7,589 bases of DNA from Bacteroidota bacterium. GTDB taxonomy: Bacteria > Bacteroidota > Bacteroidia > 2-12-FULL-35-15. Of this stretch, positions 1 through 6,577 are shown piece after piece (positions within the stretch are counted from its first letter, which is position 1; each line of letters starts with the position of its first letter). The DNA lies in assembly GCA_021413595.1 (NCBI GenBank), contig JAIOQD010000769.1:1-7589 (forward strand). The letters run 5' to 3'. The translations under genes were made by a program, and so were the position numbers. The notes under the pieces are model-generated. The model was not told the DNA's origin and ran no database searches. It was given only the letters and a program-made list of their open reading frames with translations.

Positions 1-306
1 AGTATATTCAGGGGAATCGAAAGATACTTTTACATGCGACTGTGCAGCAAGATTGTATATTTCATCAGGTTGTGTTTCCTGAATAATACGAATCAAATTA
101 GTAGAATCGGTTAAATCACCATAATGCAAAAAGAATTTCACTTTTGTTTCATGCTGATCTTTGTAAAGATGATCAATACGGCCGGTATTAAACATAGAAC
201 TTCTCCTTTTAAGACCATGTACCGTGTAACCTTTTGCCAGCAATAGTTCAGCTAAATATGCTCCGTCCTGACCTGTAACTCCTGTAATTAATGCTACTTT
301 ACCCAT
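1..306 (-). CDS. gmd: GDP-mannose 4,6-dehydratase, N-terminal part (cut by window edge)
   Basis: This gene encodes the cytosolic NADP-dependent short-chain dehydrogenase/reductase that converts GDP-D-mannose to GDP-4-keto-6-deoxy-D-mannose, the first step toward GDP-L-fucose and related deoxy-sugars for surface polysaccharides. Translating the minus strand from the ATG at 306-304 gives 102 codons open to the window edge. It starts [20 protein letters not shown], with the Rossmann GxxGxxG at residues 9-15, the family-typical [13 protein letters not shown] at 35-47, GDLTDSTNL at 63-71 and NLAAQSHV at 85-92. The catalytic Thr/Glu/Tyr/Lys region lies outside the window. The full protein is normally about 350-380 residues, so roughly the first quarter is visible. 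The start is chosen because the Rossmann strand begins two residues later. No Shine-Dalgarno sequence precedes it, only AT-rich DNA, as is usual in Bacteroidota. It is divergent from uvrA and has no visible link to the ebo genes. Confidence 0.95.
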   Translation of the reverse strand, partial: MGKVALITGVTGQDGAYLAELLLAKGYTVHGLKRRSSMFNTGRIDHLYKDQHETKVKFFLHYGDLTDSTNLIRIIQETQPDEIYNLAAQSHVKVSFDSPEYT

Positions 307-553
307 TCGATATTATTTTATATTTAATGCAATTATACGATTTTTTGACATAATAACGACTAAAAAAAATAGTTTAATTCATATATAATTCTGAAAAGAT
401 ATTTTCAATAATAGACTTTTATTTAGTAAAAACACAACATAATGTTACAACGAAAATCAGTTTAAAAATGATTACACACAATTTTCTCGAAAAGACCATG
501 GGCAGAGTCATTTCTAAATTATCGAGAATTGCGACTAATCACATACAACTAAT

Positions 554-582
554 CAAATATATAAAATCTAATCAATTGTCAA
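554..582 (-). promoter_or_regulatory. Candidate Bacteroidota-type promoter for gmd
   Basis: On the minus strand, TATATTTG (554-561) matches the Bacteroidota -7 consensus TAnnTTTG. A TTG (580-582) lies 18 bp upstream of it at the -33 position. Transcription would start near 548 and leave a leader of about 240 nt before gmd. That is long, so a closer promoter with a poorer match cannot be excluded, although I found no other TAnnTTTG between here and the gene. Confidence 0.35.
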
Positions 583-687
583 TATAAGCCGGCCTATACT
601 TTACAAAGATTGTAGATAAAACCATCAATTTACCCCCGAAAGAACATTTCCTTAGGTCATTGAACAAATAAAAGGCAAAAAATTGAC

Positions 688-695
688 TACCTTTG
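688..695 (+). promoter_or_regulatory. Candidate -7 element for uvrA
   Basis: TACCTTTG at 688-695 matches the Bacteroidota -7 consensus TAnnTTTG and ends 16 bases before the uvrA ATG, so transcription would begin around 701 with a leader of about ten bases. No well-spaced -33 TTG is visible: the nearest upstream TTG (660-662) is 25 bp away, longer than usual. No LexA-type box is recognisable nearby. Confidence 0.4.
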
Positions 696-711
696 TAAAC
701 CTATAAAAAGC

Positions 712-3699
712 ATGACTACATCCAATAACATAGAGGAATTAAGTTCGAAAGAATACATCATCATAAAAGGTGCGCGCGTACACAATTTGAAAAATGTGGA
801 TGTTGCAATTCCTCGTAACAAACTGGTTGTTATTACCGGTCTTTCGGGTTCTGGAAAATCTTCGCTTGCTTTTGACACCTTGTATGCTGAAGGTCAAAGA
901 CGTTATGTAGAGAGCCTTTCGTCTTATGCGCGCCAATTTTTAGGAAGAATAGACAAACCGGAGGTGGATTACATCAAAGGAATCTCACCTGCTATTGCAA
1001 TTGAACAAAAAGTAAATTCTCGTAATCCACGCTCTACTGTTGGCACTTCAACAGAGATCTATGATTACCTAAAATTATTATATGCCCGAATTGGGAAAAC
1101 ATTTTCACCTATTTCGGGCAACCCGGTAAAACGTGATACTGTGCAGGATGTAACAGCATATATTAATTCTTTGGGAGATGAAACAAAAATTATTATTCTT
1201 GCTCCTTTAAAAAAACAAACGGGGAAAACTACAAAAGATCAACTAGAACTACTACTACAACAAGGGTTTACTCGTATTCAATATCAACAGGAAATTCATA
1301 AGATCGATGAGTTTTTAGAAACATTTCTTCCTCGCCTAAATGGTAGGAACGGGAAGGAAGAAAAAACAGAAAAAGAACAATTTTTCATTGTCATTGACCG
1401 TATTACAGTAAAATCAGGTGACGAAGACAATGACAATCGAGTTTCTGATTCGGTTCAAACTGCTTTTTTTGAAGGAGATGGAGAATGTACTGTGGAAATA
1501 AGCCCATCCCCAGCGCTTCCCAAAGGGAAGAAAGAAACCCGCGCTCAAGCTCCCCAAGAGACGGATCGTACAGGTAAAAAAGTCCTCCCCTTAGGGGAGG
1601 ATTTAGGAGGAGCTTCTTTCTCAAATCGATTTGAATTAGACGGAATAACTTTTGAAGAGCCCAGTGTTCATTTTTTCAGTTTTAACAATCCCGTGGGTGC
1701 TTGTAAATATTGTGAAGGTTTCGGAACTGTTATAGGCATAGATGAAGACTTAGTTATCCCGAACAAAAATTTATCGGTTTACGAAGATGCCATTGTTTGC
1801 TGGAAGGGCGAAAAAATGAGTGAATGGAAAAATGTGTTGGTGATGAATGCGCACAAGTTCGATTTCCCTGTTCATCGTCCTTACTATGATCTAACAGCGA
1901 AAGAACGTAAACTTATATGGTCTGGAAATAAATATTTTGAAGGATTAACCAGTTTTTTTAAGCATTTAGAAGAACAGGCCTATAAAATTCAGTATCGCGT
2001 AATGTTATCTCGCTACCGGGGAAAAACAGTTTGTCCGGAATGTAATGGAACACGATTGCGCAAAGATGCCTCCTATGTTAAGGTTGATGGCTTATCGATC
2101 AATGATATTGTGTTGATGCCTATAAAGAACACGCTTGAATTTTTTACACATATTGAATTATCATCCTATGATACTGAAATAGCTAAACGCATATTAGTTG
2201 AAATTACTAATCGCTTACAGTTTTTAGATGATGTAGGTTTGGGTTACCTCACTTTAAACAGGCTATCAAATACTTTGTCGGGTGGGGAATCACAACGCAT
2301 CAACTTAGCTACATCCCTTGGCAGCAGCCTTGTTGGCTCTATGTATATATTAGATGAACCGAGTATCGGATTACACTCCCGTGATACAGAACGATTGATA
2401 AAAGTACTTTACTCATTACGAGACATTGGCAATACAGTTATTGTAGTTGAGCATGATGAAGAGATCATGCGTGCGGCTGATCAGATAATAGATATTGGAC
2501 CACTGGCTGGTACTCATGGAGGGGAATTAGTTTTCCAGGGAAATCACGAGGATCTGGAGACTGAAGAGAAAAGTCTTACTGCACTTTATTTAACCGGAAA
2601 AGAAAAAATTGAAATTCCTAAACAAAGAAGAAAGTGGAATAATTTTATTGAAATAAAAGGTGCAAGAGAAAATAATTTAAAAGGTTTTGATGTTAAATTC
2701 CCACTCAATACAATGACGGTGGTGACAGGGGTTAGCGGTTCAGGAAAAACATCGTTAGTAAAACGTGTTTTATATCCTGCACTCAAAAAAATACATGGTG
2801 GCTTCGGAGAGCAAACAGGAAGTTTTGATAAATTAGGTGGTGATTTAAAAAACATTTCCGCTGTGGAAATGATCGATCAAAATCCAATTGGAAAATCATC
2901 GCGCTCCAATCCGGTAACCTATGTAAAGGCATACGATGAAATACGTGCACTGTTTGCTGACCAGCCATTGGCAAAAAACAGAGGTTATAAACCATCGCAC
3001 TTCTCATTTAATGTGGATGGCGGACGATGTGAAATATGTGAAGGCGAAGGCGAAGTACAAATTGAAATGCAGTTTATGGCCGACATTCATTTGGTATGTG
3101 AGGCTTGCAATGGTAAACGATTCAAACAAGATATTTTAGAAATTACTTATACGCCTTCAGCGTTTACAGATCCTAAAAACATATCCGATATTTTAAGCAT
3201 GACTGTGGAGGATGCTATCCATTTTTTTGATTCGCCACAACGGCCAAACAATCTGGAAAAAAAAATTGTTCAAAAACTAAAACCATTAGCTGATGTAGGT
3301 TTAGGTTATGTACATTTAGGACAACCGTCAAGCACATTAAGCGGTGGTGAGGCACAACGTATAAAGCTGGCATCCTTTCTTGGTGCCGGACAGAACAGCA
3401 ACACGCCCACTTTATTTATTTTTGATGAGCCTACTACGGGTTTACATTTTCACGACATTTCAAAGCTCTTATATGCTTTTAACGCATTAATAAAACAAGG
3501 ACATTCATTAATTATTATTGAACACAATGCGGAAATAATTAAATGCGCAGATTGGGTTATTGATCTCGGCCCGGAGGGTGGAACAGAAGGGGGAAACATT
3601 GTTTTTGAAGGACTTCCAGAAGATTTGATAAAATGCAAAAAATCGTATACAGGCATTTATTTAAAAGACATACTTGGCAAAAAAACTATAAATGTTTAA
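712..3699 (+). CDS. uvrA: Excinuclease ABC subunit A (UvrA) with an in-frame palindromic insert
   Basis: This is UvrA, the dimeric ABC-type ATPase that scans DNA for bulky lesions and loads UvrB in nucleotide excision repair. Both ATPase halves look intact. Half 1 has Walker [10 protein letters not shown] (43-51), signature LSGGESQRI (522-530), Walker [10 protein letters not shown] (545-553) and H-loop H581. Half 2 has Walker [10 protein letters not shown] (673-681), signature LSGGEAQRI (876-884), Walker [10 protein letters not shown] (902-910) and H938. The C-terminal zinc module is complete (C773/C776 and C796/C799). CxxC pairs also occur at 331-334 and 441-444, but the earlier CxxC pair of E. 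coli UvrA is replaced by [11 protein letters not shown] (307-317), which I believe is normal in Bacteroidota. At 995 aa it is about 50 residues longer than usual. Most of the excess is residues 264-302, encoded by a GC-rich palindromic insert, plus a charged stretch near 201-223. The reading frame stays open, so function is probably kept. Only a -7-like element and no Shine-Dalgarno precedes the ATG. Confidence 0.98.
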   Translation: MTTSNNIEELSSKEYIIIKGARVHNLKNVDVAIPRNKLVVITGLSGSGKSSLAFDTLYAEGQRRYVESLSSYARQFLGRIDKPEVDYIKGISPAIAIEQKVNSRNPRSTVGTSTEIYDYLKLLYARIGKTFSPISGNPVKRDTVQDVTAYINSLGDETKIIILAPLKKQTGKTTKDQLELLLQQGFTRIQYQQEIHKIDEFLETFLPRLNGRNGKEEKTEKEQFFIVIDRITVKSGDEDNDNRVSDSVQTAFFEGDGECTVEISPSPALPKGKKETRAQAPQETDRTGKKVLPLGEDLGGASFSNRFELDGITFEEPSVHFFSFNNPVGACKYCEGFGTVIGIDEDLVIPNKNLSVYEDAIVCWKGEKMSEWKNVLVMNAHKFDFPVHRPYYDLTAKERKLIWSGNKYFEGLTSFFKHLEEQAYKIQYRVMLSRYRGKTVCPECNGTRLRKDASYVKVDGLSINDIVLMPIKNTLEFFTHIELSSYDTEIAKRILVEITNRLQFLDDVGLGYLTLNRLSNTLSGGESQRINLATSLGSSLVGSMYILDEPSIGLHSRDTERLIKVLYSLRDIGNTVIVVEHDEEIMRAADQIIDIGPLAGTHGGELVFQGNHEDLETEEKSLTALYLTGKEKIEIPKQRRKWNNFIEIKGARENNLKGFDVKFPLNTMTVVTGVSGSGKTSLVKRVLYPALKKIHGGFGEQTGSFDKLGGDLKNISAVEMIDQNPIGKSSRSNPVTYVKAYDEIRALFADQPLAKNRGYKPSHFSFNVDGGRCEICEGEGEVQIEMQFMADIHLVCEACNGKRFKQDILEITYTPSAFTDPKNISDILSMTVEDAIHFFDSPQRPNNLEKKIVQKLKPLADVGLGYVHLGQPSSTLSGGEAQRIKLASFLGAGQNSNTPTLFIFDEPTTGLHFHDISKLLYAFNALIKQGHSLIIIEHNAEIIKCADWVIDLGPEGGTEGGNIVFEGLPEDLIKCKKSYTGIYLKDILGKKTINV
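1501..1615. repeat. GC-rich palindromic element inserted in frame within uvrA
   Basis: This segment interrupts uvrA between codons for VEI (261-263) and FSNRFE (303-308), which are normally separated by roughly eight residues. By direct count 61 of 110 bases (1501-1610) are G or C (55%), against 43 of 120 (36%) in each flank. It is built of nested inverted repeats: CTTCCC-AAA-GGGAAG (1516-1530) inside AGCGC/GCGCT (1512-1516, 1541-1545); TCCTCCCCT-T-AGGGGAGGA (1583-1601); and the latter enclosed by AAGCTCC/GGAGCTT (1547-1553, 1609-1615). It encodes a Pro/Gly/Lys-rich peptide with no resemblance to UvrA. CCTCCCC..GGGGAGG stem repeats of this type are, from memory, scattered through many Bacteroidota genomes. 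The exact boundaries are uncertain by several codons. Confidence 0.75.
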
Positions 3700-3706
3700 A
3701 TCCAAA

Positions 3707-3743
3707 CCGCTATTTCATAAAAAATGAAATCTAAATTTAGCGG
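3707..3743 (+). terminator. Possible uvrA terminator hairpin
   Basis: Seven bases after the uvrA stop, CCGCTA (3707-3712) pairs with TAGCGG (3738-3743). Directly inside, TTTCAT (3713-3718) pairs with ATGAAA (3724-3729), leaving an 8-nt bulge on the 3' side and a 5-nt A-rich loop. The following bases (CAATACTTTTAAT) hold only a short T run, so this is a weak intrinsic terminator at best, though its position is right. Confidence 0.4.
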
Positions 3744-3860
3744 CAATACTTTTAATGGAATAAGTATTTAAAAGTTCTGGCATAACGTTTGCCTTTTATC
3801 GTTTCAATAATTATTTTCCTGTATTAATCATTGCCAAATCAAGTGCATCTAAAGCAAAAA

Positions 3861-3907
3861 GCTTCCTGCTAATTCGTAAGCATAAGCTTATGATATCAAC
3901 AGGAAGC
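3861..3907. terminator. Convergent hairpin between uvrA and eboB, likely terminator
   Basis: GCTTCCTG (3861-3868) is perfectly complementary to CAGGAAGC (3900-3907), and the 31-nt loop contains a 12-bp perfect palindrome, CATAAGCTTATG (3881-3892). Read on the minus strand the stem is followed at once by TTTTTGCTTT, which suits intrinsic termination of the eboA-eboB transcript 52 bases past the eboB stop. On the plus strand the stem is followed by an A-rich run and then a CTTTTT run about 12 bases on, so it may also stop uvrA read-through. Confidence 0.55.
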
Positions 3908-3958
3908 ATTAATAAAAACACTTTTTAAAAACTATTTTTATTTACTTAAAACATTCTC

Positions 3959-4927
3959 TCATGCATTTTGATGTTCCATTTTAGGCTTCAAAACACCATT
4001 TCTTTTGTCTTTTATTTCTTGAAAATCTCCTAAGTAAATTTGACCACTTTGTCCGAATGCATCTATTGCATTTTGATAGGTTACTTTTTTTATATCCTTG
4101 TCAGATATACCATTTATTTTCATCAATGCAGCTGTTTTAGGCACAGCCATTGAATCAGAAATTCCGTGGTGGTTAGAATTTACCATCATTTTTTCAGAGC
4201 CGTATTGCCGAATCAATTCTACAATTCTTTCATTTCCTATTTTTGCTGAAGAATTAATAGTAAACGATGCCCAAAAACCTTTATCAATAACACTTTTAAT
4301 AGTCTCTTCATTATTATGATCAATAATAACCATAAATGAATCTATACCATGTTCATTACAAATATCCATACTACGTTGGGTGGCGATTTTTTTATCACGA
4401 TGTGGAGTGCGAATCTGAACAGGCATTTTATTTTTTTTTGCTAATTCAAGTTGTAACCGAAAATATTTTTCTTCAGCTTTTGTTTGATCTTCAAATCCAA
4501 TATCTCCAACTCCAACTACCCCTTCCTTACGAAGGTATAAAGGTAAAACTGCCATAACATGTTCGGCTAATTTCTCATTATTAGCATCCTTTGAATTTAA
4601 TCCAACAGTGCAGTAGTGTCTGATGCCAAACTGAGAGGATCGAAATCTTTCCCAGCGACCGAGACCGCTATTTGAATCTTTATGTGCCGATAATCCAATC
4701 ATTGATGGTTCGATGCGGAATGAGGGTTCTATGATTGCTACAACACCAGCCTCGCTCATTTTCTGATAATCTATAGAACTAAGGGAATCCATATGAATAT
4801 AAGGATCAAAAAATGTCATTCCTGCAATCAAGTGTTTATAATCATTCCACTGCATTTCGTTATAAACTTTTCCCTGATCATTTTCTTCTTTAGGTAATAC
4901 GCTTTCTACAAGCAATTCGTTTCTCAT
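3959..4927 (-). CDS. eboB: EboB-type TatD-like amidohydrolase with degenerate metal site
   Basis: This 322-aa protein belongs to the TatD-like metal-dependent hydrolase family encoded in ebo clusters. The family fold is clear: AGVVAIIEPSF (60-70), RWERFRSSQFGIRHYCTVGL (91-110), LPLYLRKEGVVGVG (128-141), AEEKYFRLQLELAK (151-164), IDHNNEET (202-209) and AVPKTAALM (261-269). Yet the expected metal ligands are mostly gone. The HxH motif reads YIH (43-45), the GEIG glutamate is D142, the QIHTPH first histidine is R173, and the late Asp segment reads NSNHHGISD (250-258). Only H45 and H204 remain as typical. The Y43 codon (4799-4801) was checked on the DNA. The frame is otherwise intact, so this may be a pseudoenzyme or a scaffold for the EboA partner. 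Its ATG lies 12 bases after the eboA stop, implying co-transcription. A second in-frame ATG at 4819 (M37, just before FFDPYIHM) would give a 286-aa protein closer to the usual family start. Confidence 0.88.
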   Translation of the reverse strand: MRNELLVESVLPKEENDQGKVYNEMQWNDYKHLIAGMTFFDPYIHMDSLSSIDYQKMSEAGVVAIIEPSFRIEPSMIGLSAHKDSNSGLGRWERFRSSQFGIRHYCTVGLNSKDANNEKLAEHVMAVLPLYLRKEGVVGVGDIGFEDQTKAEEKYFRLQLELAKKNKMPVQIRTPHRDKKIATQRSMDICNEHGIDSFMVIIDHNNEETIKSVIDKGFWASFTINSSAKIGNERIVELIRQYGSEKMMVNSNHHGISDSMAVPKTAALMKINGISDKDIKKVTYQNAIDAFGQSGQIYLGDFQEIKDKRNGVLKPKMEHQNA

Positions 4928-4939
4928 GATTTGAAAATT

Positions 4940-5773
4940 TTATTGGTTTGAAAATTTAAACTCTTTGCTGCCAAAGGACTCAGTATATTTTTTTAAAAGA
5001 TTTTTTGCGGGTTTAAAATCAGACTGTATGCAGGATAACTTTGCTGCATTTTGCTCTTGTTCATTTTCAGATTGAAATAATTTTTCAATATCCTTGATTA
5101 TCTGATTATCGATATAAGGGGTTACGAGTTCCCATACTTCAGGAGATATTGTTTTCCCGATTGCCCAACGCGTATGAGCAAAATCAGAAACCATATGAGC
5201 AAGTTTCTGATTTGACCGCACCTTCAATCCGTATATATTTTTAATACTTTTACCACAAAAAATTGTTTTTAATACTAAAAGATTCCAAGCTGCTTCATCA
5301 AAGTGTAAGGATGGGTAAGGGTTATTAAATGCAATGGCATCAAAGACACAACCAACATTTGACCGAACAGCTTCTTTGGCCTGAAACAACCAATTTTGTG
5401 GATATGAAAACAAAGGAATAAACGAATTTAAGATGGCAAGCTCATTCATTTCAGCAGTTTCAAAAAGTTCGTTCAACCTTTTAACGTAATTTTTTTCATT
5501 TTCCGGATTGAAATGCAAAAGAATATAAGCCCTTGCAAACTTATCCAAGGTCCATCCTTCCGGAGAAAAATTCGAAGAAACAAGAAACTGATTTTTACTT
5601 TCCTGCGAAAGAACTATTTCTGTTTTTTTTATATACTTTGGCATTGCTATAAAAGCGGTTTGCAGAATTCTCTCATTTTCACGACTTACAGAAATGATAT
5701 TTTCTAACCATAGGTTCTCTTCAGTTGAAATATTTAATGCCAGAATTTCTTTTGTCAATTTAATGAAAGCCAT
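4940..5773 (-). CDS. eboA: EboA-domain protein (ebo-cluster metabolite traffic protein)
   Basis: This 277-aa, mostly helical, probably cytosolic protein matches the EboA family. I recognise it by the segments FNNPYPSLHFDEAAWNLL (149-166), VLKTIF (167-172) and DFAHTRWAIGKTISPEVW (197-214), the most conserved parts of EboA. No signal peptide, membrane span or enzymatic motif is visible. Its biochemical role is unknown; in cyanobacteria the ebo genes are needed for moving a scytonemin precursor to the periplasm, and related clusters occur in pseudomonads and algal plastids. The N-terminal 140 residues are divergent. It is the first gene of a two-gene unit with eboB (12-bp gap), behind a candidate promoter at 5860-5888. 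The start at 5773-5771 is the first ATG downstream of that promoter in this frame and lacks a Shine-Dalgarno. Family membership is firm; function is inferred only from the cluster. Confidence 0.87.
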   Translation of the reverse strand: MAFIKLTKEILALNISTEENLWLENIISVSRENERILQTAFIAMPKYIKKTEIVLSQESKNQFLVSSNFSPEGWTLDKFARAYILLHFNPENEKNYVKRLNELFETAEMNELAILNSFIPLFSYPQNWLFQAKEAVRSNVGCVFDAIAFNNPYPSLHFDEAAWNLLVLKTIFCGKSIKNIYGLKVRSNQKLAHMVSDFAHTRWAIGKTISPEVWELVTPYIDNQIIKDIEKLFQSENEQEQNAAKLSCIQSDFKPAKNLLKKYTESFGSKEFKFSNQ

Positions 5774-5859
5774 GTTTGAAAAATTTTACAATATTTCAGG
5801 AATATGCCTGTTATCAAATAATTCAGCTCCAATACAAACTGGATTTTAAATTTCAGATA

Positions 5860-5888
5860 CAAATATACAGGCAACATATCCGAGCAAA
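5860..5888 (-). promoter_or_regulatory. Candidate promoter of eboA-eboB
   Basis: On the minus strand TATATTTG (5860-5867) is a full match to the Bacteroidota -7 consensus TAnnTTTG, and TTTG (5885-5888) lies 17 bp upstream at the -33 position, a good spacing. Transcription would start near 5855 and give a leader of about 80 nt. This supports eboA-eboB as a separately transcribed unit. Confidence 0.55.
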
Positions 5889-5894
5889 TGTTGG

Positions 5895-5911
5895 TATTCG
5901 TTAAACGAATA
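5895..5911. promoter_or_regulatory. 17-bp palindrome next to the eboA promoter, possible operator
   Basis: TATTCGTTAAACGAATA is a perfect inverted repeat with 8-bp arms (5895-5902 and 5904-5911) around one central base. It begins six bases upstream of the predicted -33 element, with its centre near -48 relative to the predicted start, a position typical of an activator site. No regulator gene is in the window, so the binding partner is unknown. A chance palindrome is possible in AT-rich DNA, but the CG-containing core makes that less likely. Confidence 0.4.
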
Positions 5912-6189
5912 TTTTTAATAGTTCAATTAACAGAATGGTCACTTGGGGATTTAATAAAAAAAAGAGGAGGTGATTACTCAAAACAGGAAAATGAATGTTT
6001 TTCCCTTGCGAACTTCGAGGTCTTTCAGCGCTGAATTCGGACAGAAAATTACAAAGGAGCGCAAAGACTCAAGGAAGAAAGCGCTTACTATTGTTAACAA
6101 AAAGGTTGAGTATTAATACAGGAAGCTAACTAAGGTCGAATTATAAATTAATGACATTAAACTTTGCCAATGTTTGTATAAATTTTTCG

Positions 6190-6558
6190 CTATTTGATCC
6201 CTTTCTTTTCCTTTGCAAAAAAATAAACAGAATAAGTTATAAAAGTAAAAACACAAATAAATAATCCTGCTGTTTCACGCGCTAATTCCTGATTAATTGT
6301 TTTCATGCTTAAGCCTCCGTCATCAGAAAAGAAGCCTTCATACTTTGTTATTTGTTGAAAAGAATTAATTGCATACGCCAAATAGAGTATAGATAGAACA
6401 ATTAAAACTTCTTGCGAATATTTATCTTTAAATGTTCTGAATGAAATCGTAGCAGATATTAAATATAAGGCCACCCACCAAATTGGGTCAGGGTCATTTA
6501 TTTGCCAATAGGCAAACAATAGGTATATAAAAGAAAATAAAAGAGCAATGTAACGCAT
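6190..6558 (-). CDS. TMEM220-family integral membrane protein
   Basis: This 122-aa protein has four predicted hydrophobic segments at about residues 3-19, 27-43, 50-68 and 95-115, and no enzymatic motif. The first helix is followed by WQINDPDPIWW (18-28), and ELARETAGL (91-99) precedes the last helix. These two motifs are the hallmarks of the transmembrane-220 family, which is found in animals and bacteria and has no known biochemical function. The protein should sit in the inner membrane with both ends on the same side; the basic tail AKEKKGIK suggests that side is the cytoplasm. I chose the ATG at 6558-6556 over an upstream ATG at 6615. The longer form would add a non-family stretch, MCIQLSGNIYLIKDLNYFI, and overlap the preceding gene, whereas the shorter form begins MRYIALL, 19 bases after that gene's stop. 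It is therefore probably co-transcribed with the eboF-like gene, and could act in membrane passage of the ebo product. Confidence 0.82.
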   Translation of the reverse strand: MRYIALLFSFIYLLFAYWQINDPDPIWWVALYLISATISFRTFKDKYSQEVLIVLSILYLAYAINSFQQITKYEGFFSDDGGLSMKTINQELARETAGLFICVFTFITYSVYFFAKEKKGIK

Positions 6559-6577
6559 AATAAAATAATTTAAATCT

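Larger units (their letters stand above)
307..711. other. Divergent intergenic region between gmd and uvrA
   Basis: This 405-base, very AT-rich stretch separates the divergent gmd and uvrA starts. I see no convincing gene or structured RNA in it. It contains a candidate promoter toward gmd (554-582) and a -7-like element toward uvrA (688-695), listed separately. A 7-bp inverted repeat (TTCTCGA at 484-490 and TCGAGAA at 522-528, 31 nt apart) would fall in the gmd leader, but it is too weak to assign a role. Confidence 0.7.
5774..6189. other. 416-bp intergenic gap inside the ebo region
   Basis: This gap splits the minus-strand genes into two likely transcription units: the eboF-like gene with the TMEM220 gene, and eboA with eboB. 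The left part holds the candidate eboA promoter and its flanking palindrome. The middle part (about 5960-6085) looks like a decayed interspersed repeat. It holds a 12-bp perfect palindrome TTCAGCGCTGAA (6024-6035) and the motif CAAAGGAGCGCAAAGACTC (6051-6069), of the kind often repeated in Bacteroidota intergenic DNA. A 41-codon plus-strand ORF (5991-6116) with a very basic composition overlaps it and is more likely incidental than a gene. No clear terminator for the TMEM220 gene is visible. Confidence 0.6.

Noticed and set aside
484..528. 7-bp inverted repeat (TTCTCGA/TCGAGAA) upstream of gmd
   Set aside because: The arms are short and 31 nt apart in AT-rich DNA, with no T run or conserved riboswitch features, so chance is the simplest explanation.
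1403..1624. Minus-strand ORF of 73 codons opposite the uvrA insert
   Set aside because: It lies wholly within uvrA and is open only because the palindromic insert lacks stops on both strands; its ends read antisense UvrA sequence.
5965..5974. AGGAGGTGAT resembling a strong Shine-Dalgarno or a 16S rRNA 3' fragment
   Set aside because: The nearest ATG is 16 bases away, the phylum rarely uses such sites, and the flanking DNA does not resemble 16S rRNA on either strand.
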